Part shown: positions 20,880 to 33,169 of the stretch, one piece after another
How the letters are laid out: every line of letters starts with the position of its first letter
Position numbering within the stretch: position 1 is the first letter of the stretch
Assembly (NCBI GenBank): GCA_964017235.1
Contig: OZ024935.1
Coordinates: forward strand, 90,271,207 to 90,335,206
Direction: 5' to 3'
Length of the DNA stretch: 64,000 nucleotides
Source of the DNA: Sabellastarte sp. h YS-2021
Lineage: Eukaryota > Annelida > Polychaeta > Sabellida > Sabellidae
The notes under the pieces: model-generated
What the model saw: the letters and a program-made list of their open reading frames with translations, nothing else
Told to the model about the DNA's origin: nothing
Databases searched by the model: none
Made by a program: the position numbers and the translations under genes

Positions 20880-22210
20880 GTGACCACACTTTGGCAGAGC
20901 CAAAGTTAAAGGTCACACCATGATGCACACCTACACCCCTCAACCTTCTACACCTTACCGAATCCAATAAATAGCCCAGACAAGATTTTCAAACTCATGG
21001 CCACTCTAACTAGGTCATAGGTCAAATCAAGACTACACCATGATGATGCACACCTACAACCCTCAACTAATGTCCCTACCAAGTATCAACTTCATACACC
21101 TTAGATTTTCTGAGATATAGCCCGGACAAGATTTTACAGGTCAAGGTCACTACAGCAAGGTCAAAGGTCAAATCAAGGTCACACCATGATGTTGCACACC
21201 TATAACCCCTAACCAATGTCCCTACCAAATATCAACTTCCTACACCTTACAGTTTCTGAGATATAGCTTGGACAAGATTTTATAGATCAAAGTCACTACG
21301 GCAAGGTCAAAGGTCAAATTAAAGTCACACTAAGAAGTTGCACACCTACAACCCCCAACCAATGTCCCTATCAAATATCAACTTCCTGCACCTTACGGTT
21401 TCCAAGATATAGCCTAGACAAGATTTTAAAGGTCAAGATCACTACAGCAAGGTCAAAGGTCAAATCAAGGTCACACCATGACATTGCATACCTAGAACCC
21501 AAAAACCAATGTCCCTACTAAGTATCAACTTCCTGTACCTTACGGTTTCCAAGATATAGCCCGGACAAGATTTTATAGGTCAAGGTCACTACAGCAAGGT
21601 CAAAGGTTAAATCAAGGTCATACCATGACATTGCACACCTACAACCCCTAACCAATGTTTCTACCAAGTATCAACTTCCTACACCTTATGGTTTCCGAGA
21701 TATAGCCCGGACAAGATTTTATAGGTCAAGGTCATTACAGCAAGGTCAAAGGTCAAATCAAGCTCACACCATGACATTGCACACCTACACCCCCTAACCA
21801 ATGTCCCTACCAAGTATCAACTTCCTACACCTTACAGTTTCCGAGATAATTAGCCCGGACAAGATTTTAAAGGTCAAGGTCACTACGGCAAGGTCAAAGG
21901 TTAAATCAAGGTCAGATCATGATGTTGCTCAACTTCCTACACCTTACAGTTGCGAGATATAACCCGGACAAGATTTTCAAACTCAAGGTCACTGCGGCAA
22001 GGTCAAAGGTCAAATCAAGGTCAGACCATGACGTTGCACACCTACACCCCCTAACCAATATCCTTACCAAGTATGAACTTCCTACACCTTACAGTTTCTG
22101 AGATACAGCTCGGACAAACTATTTCCCGCCGCCAGCCAGCCCGACCAACCGCCCATCTGGACACCATGGGTGAAAACAATACCCTGACAGCCCTTAAGGG
22201 CTGTGGGGTA
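20880..22210 (-). mobile_element. Helitron-like element with 146-bp satellite
   Basis: The right border has a perfect hairpin CAGCCC/GGGCTG (22188-22203) next to TGGGGTAA, then a GC-rich tract (GCCGCCAGCCAGCCCGAC), then the array running leftwards. This is the same order as in the 3.28-kb element: terminal hairpin, GC-rich tract, satellite. The left (3') border is not clear; a weak hairpin GAGA..TCTC lies at about 20860. A fragment of the same end is at 13995-14075. Confidence 0.6.
20890..22110 (+). repeat. Satellite C, 146-bp tandem array, about eight units
   Basis: The word TATCAACTTC occurs at 21084, 21230, 21376, 21523, 21669 and 21815 (146-147-bp steps). A shortened unit follows at about 21929 and a full one at 22072. 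Units contain AAGGTCAAAGGTCAAATC, ATGTCCCTACCAAG and GAGATATAGCCCGGACAAG. Four- to five-fold AAGGTCA half-sites per unit resemble nuclear-receptor elements, but the repeat explains them. Confidence 0.95.
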
Positions 22211-22299
22211 AAAACTATACACATTTATTGGAACTTAAAGAACACTCTATGGAACCTGAAACTATAATTGTATAAAATGGTGAAACAAATGATAAGCGA

Positions 22300-23380
22300 G
22301 AAACATGCTGAAAGTAAGACATCTGCAATTTACAACATAATATGAAATCTGTCAGTGACCATAAGGACATAGTAACAGTTTCACTGTTTCAGTGTGTGCT
22401 GACATTCGTCTGTGGTGTTGTTGAAACATATGGGCAGAAAAGTAAGAATAATTTTATAATTTTAAAATTATCTAACTAAATTGTTATTAGATCGTGGTAG
22501 TTCTGTAAGACAAAAAAGCATTATAATTTTATTAATATTGTATTGTATTAATATTGTACAGTTAAATTTTGGGTTCACACCACTTTAGCTTAAATCAGTT
22601 AGACTTTCTGGGTGACAGCTGCTAAATGTTTTCAAATAGTGGATTCCAGTTGATTTAACTCCTTTGGATTACACTTGGGAATTCAGATTAATTTATTTGT
22701 ACAACAACATTTAACATAAACTTGTATTGTAACTCATTGCTGAAGAAATGTGAAGGAGCCTCAATTACCCGTCTCATGTGCATATCCACTTGGATTTAAA
22801 TTATCCAATAAAAAGCGTTTTTTTTTTTCAACTGAACCTATTTCTAATAACTGGGTTGATACAGAGAGGAGTAGGCTGGATAATCCATTAAGATCGCACA
22901 CAAAAAACCACAACAATGATGTCACACTTTGTTTCCATAAAAATGTACAGGACAGTGCTTCAAACCCAAGCTTTACTTCACTCTGTATGAAATAACAAAT
23001 TGACATGCAAGTTTATATTATCTGTTATACACAAGTAATTTGCCAAACAGCTGTGTCATTGTCCCAGCATTTCCCCACTTATTTTAACCTTTACAATTAA
23101 AAGACAAAAGGCAGTATATATTTCTGCCCTCAAATTACTTACACAGCTTTCACACAACTCCAGACAAATAGGTATAATTACCACTGAAACAGGAAACACC
23201 TTACTGTGATAATCTGAGATAGTGACAATCACAATTAATGAAATTTGTTCTCTGTGACAAATTTTCTGATGAATGTGTGCACGCAGCATTAAAAAAATAC
23301 ATATTATATTTTTTTACTTAAAAAAAACAGATAGTTTGAACTGAGTTACATAATCTGTTAAACTCAGTCTGAACATTAAA
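22300..23380. other. AT-rich intron, nothing recognised
   Basis: The overlapping frames at 22750-23006 on both strands and at 23056-23289 have no domain signature or splice context. Confidence 0.4.
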
Positions 23381-23389
23381 AACACAAGA

Positions 23390-23520
23390 GCACTCAGAGA
23401 GTGCAGACCTATCCCAATTCACATAATAAAAAATTAAAAAGTCAACTACAAAATCTAGATCTTAAACAATTTTTGTATCCAGAGAGTAATCCACATCAGT
23501 AGCAAAATATAATGCAATCT
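23390..23520 (+). mobile_element. Helitron-like terminal fragment (GCACTCAGAGAGTGC hairpin)
   Basis: A perfect hairpin GCACTC-AGA-GAGTGC at 23390-23404 is followed by AGACCTATCCCAATT. It matches the heads at 33050 and, inverted, at 5488. Only the start is recognisable. Confidence 0.5.
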
Positions 23521-23524
23521 AAGT

Positions 23525-24860
23525 TGAACCAAAACCCATCTTCTCACTTTTTTCATCAAGATCCAACAAGTGTTATTTGCATAATCATGTTACTAAAACC
23601 AACAAACAAACAAAAGGTCAAGAATTTAATACTCTTTGGCGAAGGTTTAATAATCGCCCAATATTCAAAAGAAATTTTCAAATTTATTTGCAGCCTCCAC
23701 CGAAAAGGGTGCACAACATTCTGCTCCTGGGCCACAAATCCGCACAAGTTGGACACAAAGTATTTATTTGTACTGGTTGTAAGTTTAGTAACAATTAACC
23801 TATTACAGGTCTTTTCAAACAACCATAATAAAATTTCTATCTGTAATCAGCGCCCCAACACAAAACTGGGATTCTGCAAACAGAACTTCCTGAAAACAGT
23901 TAATCTTTATCCATCAACACTATCGTTACTATCATTATTACCTTATAAGGTATTACACACTTGTGGAATTGTGCAAGTGTTGCCAATGACAACCAACTTT
24001 TGATTAATTCTCTATGTTCTGACTTTTGACAATTTGAGGCTTTTGACAAGTTATGGTGGGCATCAGTAGTAGCCACAGAGCCCTAAAACACTTGGACAGT
24101 AACAAAGCGTGACCCCTTTCTGGAGAAAGACTTGTAGTAGAAGGTTTTAGTATCAATTGCTTTTGCTGATTAGAAAGCAATCACAGCGACTGTGAAATAT
24201 ATGTGTTCAAATTGGATACTTGCAGACTTAATGCTACATTTACAGACAATTTACACAATGCTATGATTCCAATTTGTGTTTAGTATTTGAAACTGCCACT
24301 GGCCCGGTGGCCTGAGTCCACCAAGTATTGTGACTGGCCGACATCTTTGAGGGCTGCTCAGCCAGATTAGCCAGTAAAATAACATAATTTATGAAACTTC
24401 GAATTCATTAGTTTTAAAGAAACAAATATTAAAAACATTTCCGCTATTAATAAATTTACCATCTTAATCTGAACAATATTTTTTTTAGGCTTCCATTTCC
24501 AGTTTCCATCTTTTTGATACTTTATTTTGATCTATTTTGACCTTTGAGGTGGTTTGACTGTATATTCTATGCCTTTAGAACAACTGAAACCCTGTCTGAT
24601 ACCATAATTGTGCAATTTAACACCTTGTCTGATAAGTTTCTAATGAAGTTCCTTGGTAAACCACTGGATGAGGCAATAGCAGAATTTGGTTGATTATGTA
24701 TAAAAATAAAAGGGAAAAAACATTGATAATAGGCCACTGAGGAAAGTGTTAAAAAATGTGGCAGTTACCAATAGGGATGGGTCGGCATGAAAAATATGTA
24801 CATCGGGAGGTCGCCAATCATGGCCGTTCTGCTCAACGTAATCACAAGTGCTATATACAG
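23525..24860. other. Intron, nothing recognised
   Basis: The 163-codon frame at 23512-24003 begins with no recognisable motif and is overlapped by an 88-codon frame on the other strand. Composition is that of AT-rich noncoding DNA. Confidence 0.4.
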
Positions 24861-24869
24861 GCTGCAAAT

Positions 24870-24995
24870 GCATTAAAATTGGGAATAAAACCTTATAATT
24901 TCTTCAGATTTTGAGTATGTTTCTAGAATTTTAACTCTTAATTCCATTATATATGCTGACAAGCAAAGTTGCAGTTGTAAAATCTCATCACAGTA
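24870..24995. mobile_element. Interior fragment of the TACCGTA MITE
   Basis: TTATAATTTCTTCAGATTT, then TTTCTA.AATTTTAA.TCT and ATTATA.ATGCTG, follow the same order as in 15625-15690. The ends are lost. Confidence 0.5.
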
Positions 24996-25439
24996 TTTCA
25001 GTAAAATGCTCTCGATACCGTACCTAATACCAACTACCCTTGTTACTCTGATTATGAGTAAGATGAGGAGTCTGATTATGGGTCTTCTAACTACAGATAG
25101 ACCTTGAAGATTTGGCAAATAATGATATTATGTAAACATTGCGTGTAAAAATCATATTGAAAAAAAAAACATTTTCAACAGTTTCACATATCTGATTTCC
25201 TGCAAGTAATGGTGTCTTCTAAAATGTAAATTATGTAGAATGAAAACATTTTGATTATCATATGTAAAGTTCATTTTTAAGTTTTAAAATTTGGCCAGGA
25301 AATTTTCAATTGGGCCATTAACTTCTTCAAGTTACAGGCCATGATGGCCAGCAACAATTTTCTGTGGGTGGTGAATATTGATTAGTGTGCGAGTTAATGG
25401 CATCATAACGAAGCGCTGAGAGAAGGGACTCTAACCTAG

Positions 25440-26179
25440 CGTTCAGACTAGTGTTTCAACCTGGAATGACACAGATTGAAGCAGATTGGGATTAGGTGTG
25501 AATGCTCCCAATCTGGGTTGACAAGGGTAAATCTCAACCCCACTCAAGATGTGGATTGAAGCAGATTGATTCAACCCCCTTTATAGCGTGAACCCTCTCA
25601 GTCCTGGTTGACAAGGGTTGAGTGGACTTAAGTACTGTAAACAATTGACTTGTTGCCTTGCAGGAATTTATAAATCTATTTCCAATGTGTCAATATATCT
25701 TCTTTAATCCTTTGTTAGCAAGAGTAATTAACTGAAACAAATGAAATCAAAATTAATTGATTGGTGATTTGTGCATGATTGCAATTTACCATAAAATGTA
25801 AATTTACAAATATAACATGATAATTGAATGAACAGATATATTCCAAACAATTGCAATTTATCAATTGCTAATAAGCAATCTTTATAAAATATTTGTGTGT
25901 TATTTATTAAAATTAGTTAATAAATTAATTAATTGTAGTATAAACAATAGGAAGTGTTAATCTTTCATACAGTTGTAAAAATCAGAAAAAAATAATTGTT
26001 ATTACAGAATTGTATGCACTACATGAAGTGCATTTAAAATACTTTACTGTACTCAGTTTTTGACAATTTTCAATCCAGATTAAACTCTGTAGGGTGGACA
26101 CTCAACCCAGATTGAGATGAATCTGCTTCAATCTGCTTCAACCCCAATCCTTGTCAACACGGTTTGTAGTGTGAACAGG
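25440..26179. mobile_element. MITE, about 740 bp, TGTTCACACTA-type ends
   Basis: The left end GTTCAGACTAGTGTTTCAAC and the reverse complement of the right end (GTTCACACTACAAACCG) pair. Inside both ends are direct and inverted copies of GATTGAAGCAGATT and CAATCTGGGTTGA. The centre is AT-rich with no open frame. The superfamily is not determined. Confidence 0.65.
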
Positions 26180-26544
26180 GTCATAGTTTTGTTCAGACAT
26201 AAGCAGGCTTTTTATATTTCCAAGCAGCTGTGTATGAAATAGATGGAAAAGCAATCGAGTAGCCTTTGCTGTCTCTTGACTTTTTAACTGGCCACTTGAT
26301 TACACAACTGCTTGAAACTGGCAGCTGATCCCAAAGTAATAAAATGTGCGTGACACATATATCGGGCTTGGGTATTTTGTTTTTACTTCTTGTCAATAAT
26401 GAACCTATGGATTAACACCAAAATGTCTAAGTCTACAAATAATCTGTTTCCAGTTGAACAAACCTGACTAATTCTTGTCAGTACAGAAAGAAAGGTGACT
26501 ATTTAAGGGACGAAATCATTAACAAGCAATCAGTGTCCGTGAAT

Positions 26545-26765
26545 GGGCTTTAAACAAAATACTGTAAATGCAATAGTTTTCGACTTACAACTGATTTACT
26601 CAACAGTGAGAATCTCAAAGTAGCTATTGCTCAGCTTTCCAATGAGCTACTGGTCTGCAATTTCACTGTGTTATAGGTGGCCCATAAGTAGGTGAATAAC
26701 AAATTTAAACAAAATACTCTAAATGCAACAGTTTTAAAGTTACAACTGATTTACTCAACAGTATT
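26545..26765 (+). repeat. Satellite B fragment
   Basis: One to two units with ACTGATTTACTCAACAGTG, AGTAGCTATTGCTCAGCTTT and AAGTAGGTGAATAACA, as at 10.0-11.1 kb, without the terminal hairpin. TTTACTCAACAGT recurs at about 26594 and 26749, again 155 bp apart. Confidence 0.85.
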
Positions 26766-26789
26766 CATGAAAAAATAATTAAGAACTCA

Positions 26790-27340
26790 CATAAGTGAAT
26801 CTACTTGTAGCCTAGTATATCTATTATCTATACACATGCAAGATAAGAGAGAAATCCCATGCAATGCTCGATGAGAAAATTGTGATAAAGTGTTGAAATG
26901 TTCACTCTTTATGAGGGGGTACCTCACTTGTAATGGCTCTACCAAACAGACAAACGAACAGATATGCATGCCTATTACAATTGTTCATCCTCAATGGATA
27001 ATGTGTCTTTTGAAAAAAAAACAGTTATTATAATAATAATGGAGGAGAAGTTGTTCAAATGGATGCATACCTGTATGCCCACACCGCAGAGTGATGCCAT
27101 AATATCAGCTGACTCACAAGTCAGCTGACATAAAAACAGATCAAGACAGAATCTGGGTTTTCAATACTGGGACAAAAAGTATAAGTTTCAAATTGAAATT
27201 TTCAATATGTCTTTTTGATATCTTGATATCTTATAAAGCAGTATTTTATAACGAAGTTTACATCTCTGTTAATAGTTAAATATTCATTTGTCAAAAGATT
27301 TATTCAAAGATCTGTTATGAACTTGATTACTTTATTACAG
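26790..27340. other. Intron, nothing recognised
   Basis: AT-rich DNA with no feature that I can support. Confidence 0.4.
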
Positions 27341-27345
27341 CAGTA

Positions 27346-27570
27346 GAGCAAGAAATCTAAAATTCACCAGGAATCTAAAATTTGCCACCTCTAAAACCTT
27401 AGTTAATTTTATGAAGAAAATGATGTTTTTGTCTAAAAATTGGTATTTTTCAGTTCAAAAGGCCTTAATTTACTATACATTCAACAAATATTTCCTCAAT
27501 TCATTTATTTTATTACTATTTTCACATGTGGTGAATTTCAGATATGTGGCGAATTTTAGATTTCTTACTC
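27346..27570. mobile_element. MITE, 225 bp, TA target duplication
   Basis: The ends GAGCAAGAAATCTAAAATTC and, inverted, GAGTAAGAAATCTAAAATTC are nearly identical over 20 bases. TA flanks both sides (27344-27345, 27571-27572). The + strand frame overlapping it is chance. Older relatives are at 613-850 and 6135-6345. Confidence 0.8.
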
Positions 27571-27924
27571 TAATACCTTTAACTCATGATTTTTTCAGTA
27601 TCTTTTGTATCTTTTTGGTGACTGTAAGACACAAAGTTAAATTTGAGTTTTATATATCGATGTTAAAACTGATTTTCAATCCATACACTAGTGAATATCG
27701 TCAGTTAAATTCAGTTTAATTTTCAATTTCAAGGGGAAAAAACAAAATACTCAAACTTAACCAGGAACAGTATATAAATTGGTGATTTAGGCCTGCCACA
27801 CATAGAATTATTGCTACTCAAATACTATTTTACTAGCCTTTAGAAAGTACTCAGAATTCTAATTCTAAAGTGACTACAGCATAAAAAGTCCAGTGGTCTG
27901 AGTTCAGGATAATCAGACATCCAG

Positions 27925-28894
27925 GAGATAATAATAATAATAATAGTAGGATTTATATAGCGCAAAATTGACACAAATCCTCTAATGCGCTTGAGTCCAA
28001 GAAGGGAGAGTCCAGGGACAGGCATGGGTCGACATCTAAAAAGCGCCCGCCAGGGTATAACTAAGGTGGGGGGTATGCCAGCCTAAACAAGTAGGTCTTT
28101 AGCTGGCTTCTGAAACCATCTATTGTTTGCTGAGATCTGACAGTCTGTGGCAGCTTGTTCCATTCGGCTGGTGCAGCTACTGCAAAGCCACGCCTTCCTA
28201 TGTGCTTATTAGGGCGGGTTGAGGAGATAGATAGCCTGTTGCCATGAGTGAGACTGCTCGATCTTATTAAAGCTGAAAGATATGGGGGCTGTGAAAGATT
28301 TATAGCCTTGAATACCAAAAGGTTGTACTTAAACAGGATGCGATGTTGAATTGGGAGCCAGTGGAGTTTTTTCAAAAAGGGTGTAACATGACTCATTTTG
28401 TCAAGTCTGAAGATGATGCGACAAAGAGCATTCTGGACTCTCTGTAGTTTGGCTATGTTGGACTTGCTTACCCCATAGAGTAAAGAGTTACAGTAGTCTA
28501 GACGACTACTGACCATAGCGTTTGCCAGAAGTATTGCTGTCTCAACTCCAAGGAATTTGCGAATTCGTCGCAAATCACGAAGATGATAGTAACATGCTCT
28601 GCAAACCTTGGCAACATGATTGTCAAAGGAGTTGTCTGAGTCGAAAATGACACCCAGGTTTTTTACTTCCACTGACGGAGAGATATTGTTTTGGAGGAGT
28701 GGAACAGGAAAATTTGGTGCAAGTGACTCTCTGATGGCTTTTTGACCTATAATGATAAATTCGTTTTTTTCTGGGTTTAGTTTTAGTTTGACACCGTCCA
28801 TCCATTCCTGTACAGACTTGAGACACTCGGTCAGCTCTTCCATGCTAGAGTCAAAATTCCTGGAGTCAACTGCTGTGGTGGATGTGGAAGGCAC
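27925..28894 (-). mobile_element. L2/CR1-like LINE, family 2, reverse-transcriptase C-terminus
   Basis: An uninterrupted 277-codon frame ends at 28061. It contains LKSVQEWMDGVKLKLNPEK, VKNLGVIFDSDNSF, RLDYCNSLLYGVSKSNIAKL, LKKLHWLPIQHRILFKYNLL and, last, LKTYLFRLAYPPP. This is the region after the YADD motif; the catalytic core is missing, so the copy is 5'-truncated. The 3' UTR (..GTCCCTGGACTCTCCCTTC..GCGCTATATAAATCC) ends in (ATT)n near 27930. The frame is whole where present, so insertion is fairly recent. Confidence 0.9.
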
Positions 28895-28899
28895 AAGTA

Positions 28900-29310
28900 A
28901 TGATGAGGAACAATTTTGTTTTGAGAAGGTTGTCTGTGAATTTTACAGAAAAAAAGTACTATTACTGGTATATTTAAGCAGAAAATAGTACTCTACTGCT
29001 GATATATTAAAGTCTCTACTTCAAATAAATAATACATTACTCTGTTTTTACTGAGTACTAGAGCACTCATAAACAGCGCCACATGATATAATTCTATATC
29101 TCAATGGTTCTGGACTCGCTAGTAATATTCATATCTTCTCAATAGAAATGAAACTAAAGATGCTTCATGGAATCGTGATGCATTTGTAGTGAAACACATA
29201 TATATGTAAAGGAATATGAGAAAGTACTTACATTATTGACACAATTTCCCAAATGAATCATTTCCTGCTTTAGCACTGGTGTACTATATATAAGCATCAA
29301 ATCGTTTATG
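28900..29310. other. Intron, nothing recognised
   Basis: No supported feature. Confidence 0.35.
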
Positions 29311-29667
29311 CTTTGTATTAATAAATGCCCCCCCCCCCTCCCAGAAAAAACTACTCACCTGTTCTTTTTAAAAACTTTTCTTGTGGTTGATTTTGTCCCA
29401 GTATATAGATAAGCTGACAGGACCACTGTGTTGTTTTAAGTAACTACAAAACAGACACAGCTGCTGGAAATACCCACTCAATATTTCCAGTTTACTCAAT
29501 TTACCCTGTAAAACAGCCCACTTGCCACCTAGACACTATACACTCTGACAACTTGCAGGATGTGTAAACATTAGACTGTTGTGAGGCTGCAAACTACTGT
29601 GTCCTAATTTTCTTTATAGTGAGAGAGTATATGGTAGATATTAGTGGGTAACATCGTCTGGCTGTGA

Positions 29668-29889
29668 TTTAGATTTATTTGTTGTTTTACGCCGTGTTCA
29701 ACAGCCAGGGTTATATTGCAATGGGTAGTTTACAGGTGGAGGAAACCAGTGAAAACTGCACTGTAAACCACCGGGCATCAGAAAGTAACTACCAACTTTC
29801 CAACATGAAGCTCCCGGCCCGAGATTCGAACCGGCGGCCTCAGAGATTGGAGGCAAGAACTCTAACCGCTACACCACCGAGCCCCCTCA
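29668..29889 (-). mobile_element. tRNA-derived SINE, 222 bp, 11-bp target duplication
   Basis: TCTGGCTGTGA is repeated exactly at 29657-29667 and 29890-29900. On the - strand the head reads GGCTCGGTGGTGTAGCGGTT (A box) and GCCGGTTCGAATCTCG (B box). A body with GAACACGGCGTAAAACAAC and a short AAATAAATCT tail follows. The + strand 73-codon frame is a shadow. This is the best-preserved member of the family also seen at 5.7 and 14.1 kb. Confidence 0.92.
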
Positions 29890-29934
29890 TCTGGCTGTGA
29901 GGAAATCTGATATTGAACGTAAAAATATTGTAAT

Positions 29935-30195
29935 ATTGTTATATATTGGGGGTTCATATTGTCTTCCTTTTAAAGAGTCTGAATCTGGGATTCTGAAACA
30001 GTTTTTATTCTAGCATATTCTCACCTGCTAAGAGGAAGTGACGTTAATAAATATCAAAATAAAACACGGTAGTTCAAACCAGAAGTGCATTCAAAACAAA
30101 AAAAAATAAACATAAAAGTGTACAATTTCTTCATATTTGGGGTTTATTTCAAAAATTTGCAGTGTAAGTTTAGTTATATATAAAATGGCAATATT
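29935..30195. mobile_element. Diverged copy of the TACCGTA MITE interior
   Basis: GGGATTCTGAAACA..GGAAGTGACG..AATAAATATCAAAATAAAACA..CAATTTCTTCATATT follows the order of 15490-15650. A C-run with TATTAATAAATGCCCC at 29318-29340 may be its left end. Confidence 0.4.
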
Positions 30196-30311
30196 AAATC
30201 AATCAATCAAAATTGAACCAATTATTATTAATATATGTCTTTGAACATTGATATTGGCAACCCAGTATCTCAAAACAATAAAGTAACCTATCAATAAATA
30301 AAATACCCTCT

Positions 30312-30440
30312 AGTAGATGTGTCAAAGCCTCAATGACCCAGAGGTTAACAAGTCTGACATTTCATCACTTGATTTTCACCTCTGTGGTCCTGGGTTTCAA
30401 TCCAGATCATGTGACTTTCTTGTACTGAGGATTTCGATAT
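30312..30440 (+). mobile_element. tRNA-derived SINE fragment
   Basis: A head-like CCTCAATGACCCAGAGGTTA and a B-box-like CCTGGGTTTCAATCC are spaced as in a tRNA promoter. The body is unresolved. Confidence 0.5.
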
Positions 30441-30449
30441 TTATTCGTA

Positions 30450-33040
30450 ATTATTGTCAGGTTAGTGCTGTTGCTGGGGTTATGATCACAGACAATATAT
30501 TATGTCAAAGAAGATTACTGTCTCGTTAATAATATTCAGAGGTCAACATGATTTTAAAATATTGATACTGTAACTAGTGAGTGACTCACCTCTGATGTTG
30601 TCAGACTCTTATTAATATCTCAAATGGTAAAATTGGCGGTCACATCACCTAATAGTTAACAGAAGATGCCTAGTATGCAATGCACTTCTATATATGACAT
30701 CTGACCGTTTAACAGTATTTCCCACATATTTCTGTGAAGCTGCATTTCACCTCTTGACCACAGGTCATCTCAAAACAATGACTATCAAAAGGACAACTTT
30801 AATTATTGCTTCATAACAAATCTAAAAGGGACAAAGACACACATTTTCTAGAAATCTGCCGCCTTTTGTTCCCTTTACGACAGTTAAAAATAACCAAAAA
30901 ACAAGTACTCCTTAAGAAATATTTCTTTTAAAGCAAAATGAGATAAAGTACAGTAAATCTTAGTTAAACAAGTAAGCCTAAAAACAAATACCTACAGCTG
31001 AAACTGAAAATCTACATCTGTTACAGATTGAGTTTCAAACACATCCAACAATCACTGCTTCTTTGTTGTGTACTGTGTCAGCTTAAGTTAGGTAACACTT
31101 GGCCTTCCATCAGACTCTAGTTTAAAGGTTAAAGCTTCTTTCCTCACGGGATAAAAATATTGCTAAATTTTTACTCTTGGAATAACTAAATTGTATTTAT
31201 CTACAAAAATAAACCAACGCAAAAGGCTGCTGTGGTAACTATATGACAGTGAAAGCCTTTATAAGCCCTTTCATCTGCAGTTAGTGGGACTACTTTGATA
31301 CATACAGAATATGCATCTTCACAGCAGTGTTGCCGCTTTGATATTCTAGATGACATGACACTTATCATGAATATGTCAGGGTGTTTAATTTAGGATCACA
31401 TCTGGGAGAGGAATAAATGCTTTCAAATAATCTCTTGACATATGGCCGGGATATTTTCTACTTTTAACTTGACCTTGACATTCCTGGTTAAGTACAATTG
31501 TTTGTTGTGGTCCCTTGAGATTTAACTTGACAAGACTTGACTCAGACTTTCAGTGGCTGTATTATACCTAAATATATCCTTCTAGTTCCCTTCTAAATTT
31601 CTTACTCATTACCCTTAAATTCCATCTGATTTATACACTAGTGGTCATAAAATAGCATTACACAGATTATGTTTACAAAATGATACTGTAATATGCCAAA
31701 AGAATTCCCAAAGCATGTCTATTTGGTTGCTTCTTGAACATTTGCTTCTATAATTAATGTTACTAATGTTATTGTCAAATGAAGACAATGTAAACATATG
31801 GTTAAATCTTTACTGGAACTCTGTAAAATGGAATCCCCTTTAACAAGATATTGCAATCAAATATAGTGAGACATATATTGTTACTTTGGCCATCGGGTAT
31901 ATAAAATAGGATTCAAGCTTAAATGAAATCCAATCAGACTTTTACTATGCTTAACCGTTTTTCCAGTAGATTCTCAGGCACATTGCTCCCAAATATATTC
32001 AATTTGTCACTGGAAATTAAAGGCCGAAAAGGACTGATGACAAAATGATCCGCTACCTAAGGCAATGGAATCTAAATAGGGCATTTATACTGTTTAATCT
32101 CCACTTTAATAAATGGACTCCAAGGTGTAAATATGATTCAATATGATCCCATACGATCTGATAATGAAATTAGAGCTGATGTGACATTATAACGTCATCT
32201 ATACGAACTGGCCATGCAATAGAGGCCTTTTACGAGACTGGGAGTTATGGTCAGCTTGTACAATAGAGTTCCAGTTAAAATTATTAGAACTTTTTTAGTT
32301 GTGGTCATAGGTCTTTACCTTTTATTCAGTTAAAAAAGTGTATATATCTAGTGCATAAGATGGCATCACTTTCATGCATACATGCCTGAAACATTGGTGG
32401 TTCTTCTGGTACACCAGGCGACCCAAGATAATGAACTCTAATGTAAATCTGAGTAATGATGTAACATGCGACTGGGAAAGCTTAGGTCAAACATAAATTC
32501 TCTATTATTAACACAGAAGCAGACTCATTAGTTGATGAAAGGATGGGTCCTTATACTCTTTATAATATTCTCCTAAATCATTCCGGTCAAATTAATCTTT
32601 GCAACTTCGCAGGACATCCAACAGTGATGTTTTTGCCTTAACAGGAAGCATATCACACTTGTGAAGTTTTGATTATTAATATAAAGAAAAATATAACATT
32701 TTTTGCTCATTTGTTACTTGATACACAAAATTTATAGCATAAATCACAAGTAAATTTCTTTTGTTGCATAAAAGTCAATGAAATTAAGATGATTCCAACA
32801 GTCCAGCTGTAAACAGTGGGTTATTATTGAAAGTACTCAAAGATTTCCATAAGAACAACTACAAATCTAAACAAAGTATTACTAGATGTTATCAGAGACA
32901 GGTTTTACATAGACTGACTTATATCTCATACTAATGCAGTTACACAAACTGGTGCATGACAATAACATATGGTATTTTATCAACACACATTCAGTGCTCC
33001 AGTATCCAATTTAATCATTTCTGCACTATTTTATAACAAA
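30450..33040. other. Long AT-rich intron, nothing recognised
   Basis: No coding segment, array or terminal repeat that I can support over 2.6 kb. It is one of the few repeat-poor blocks of the window. Confidence 0.45.
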
Positions 33041-33049
33041 AACCCAAAA

Positions 33050-33165
33050 GGCACTCAGAGAGTGCCAAACCTCCTCCTAGGCCCAATAAACCTCCAATAT
33101 AGCTTGGAAGTGCAATGATAAAAATACTTAAAAATAAACAAATATATATTGCCAATCCTGACATA
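33050..33165 (+). mobile_element. Helitron-like terminal fragment (GGCACTCAGAGAGTGCC hairpin)
   Basis: A 17-base hairpin with a 7-bp perfect stem at 33050-33066 is followed by AAACCTCC and CAATATAGCTTGGAAGTGCA. It corresponds to the inverted copy at 5265-5504. Confidence 0.5.
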
Positions 33166-33169
33166 TGTA

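Noticed and set aside
23512-24003. 163-codon + strand open frame
   Set aside because: No domain, no splice context, an overlapping frame on the other strand and intron-like composition.
13235-30400. True tRNA genes at the B-box-like sites
   Set aside because: A and B boxes are present in several places but no cloverleaf with acceptor pairing; the attached bodies and target duplications show SINEs.
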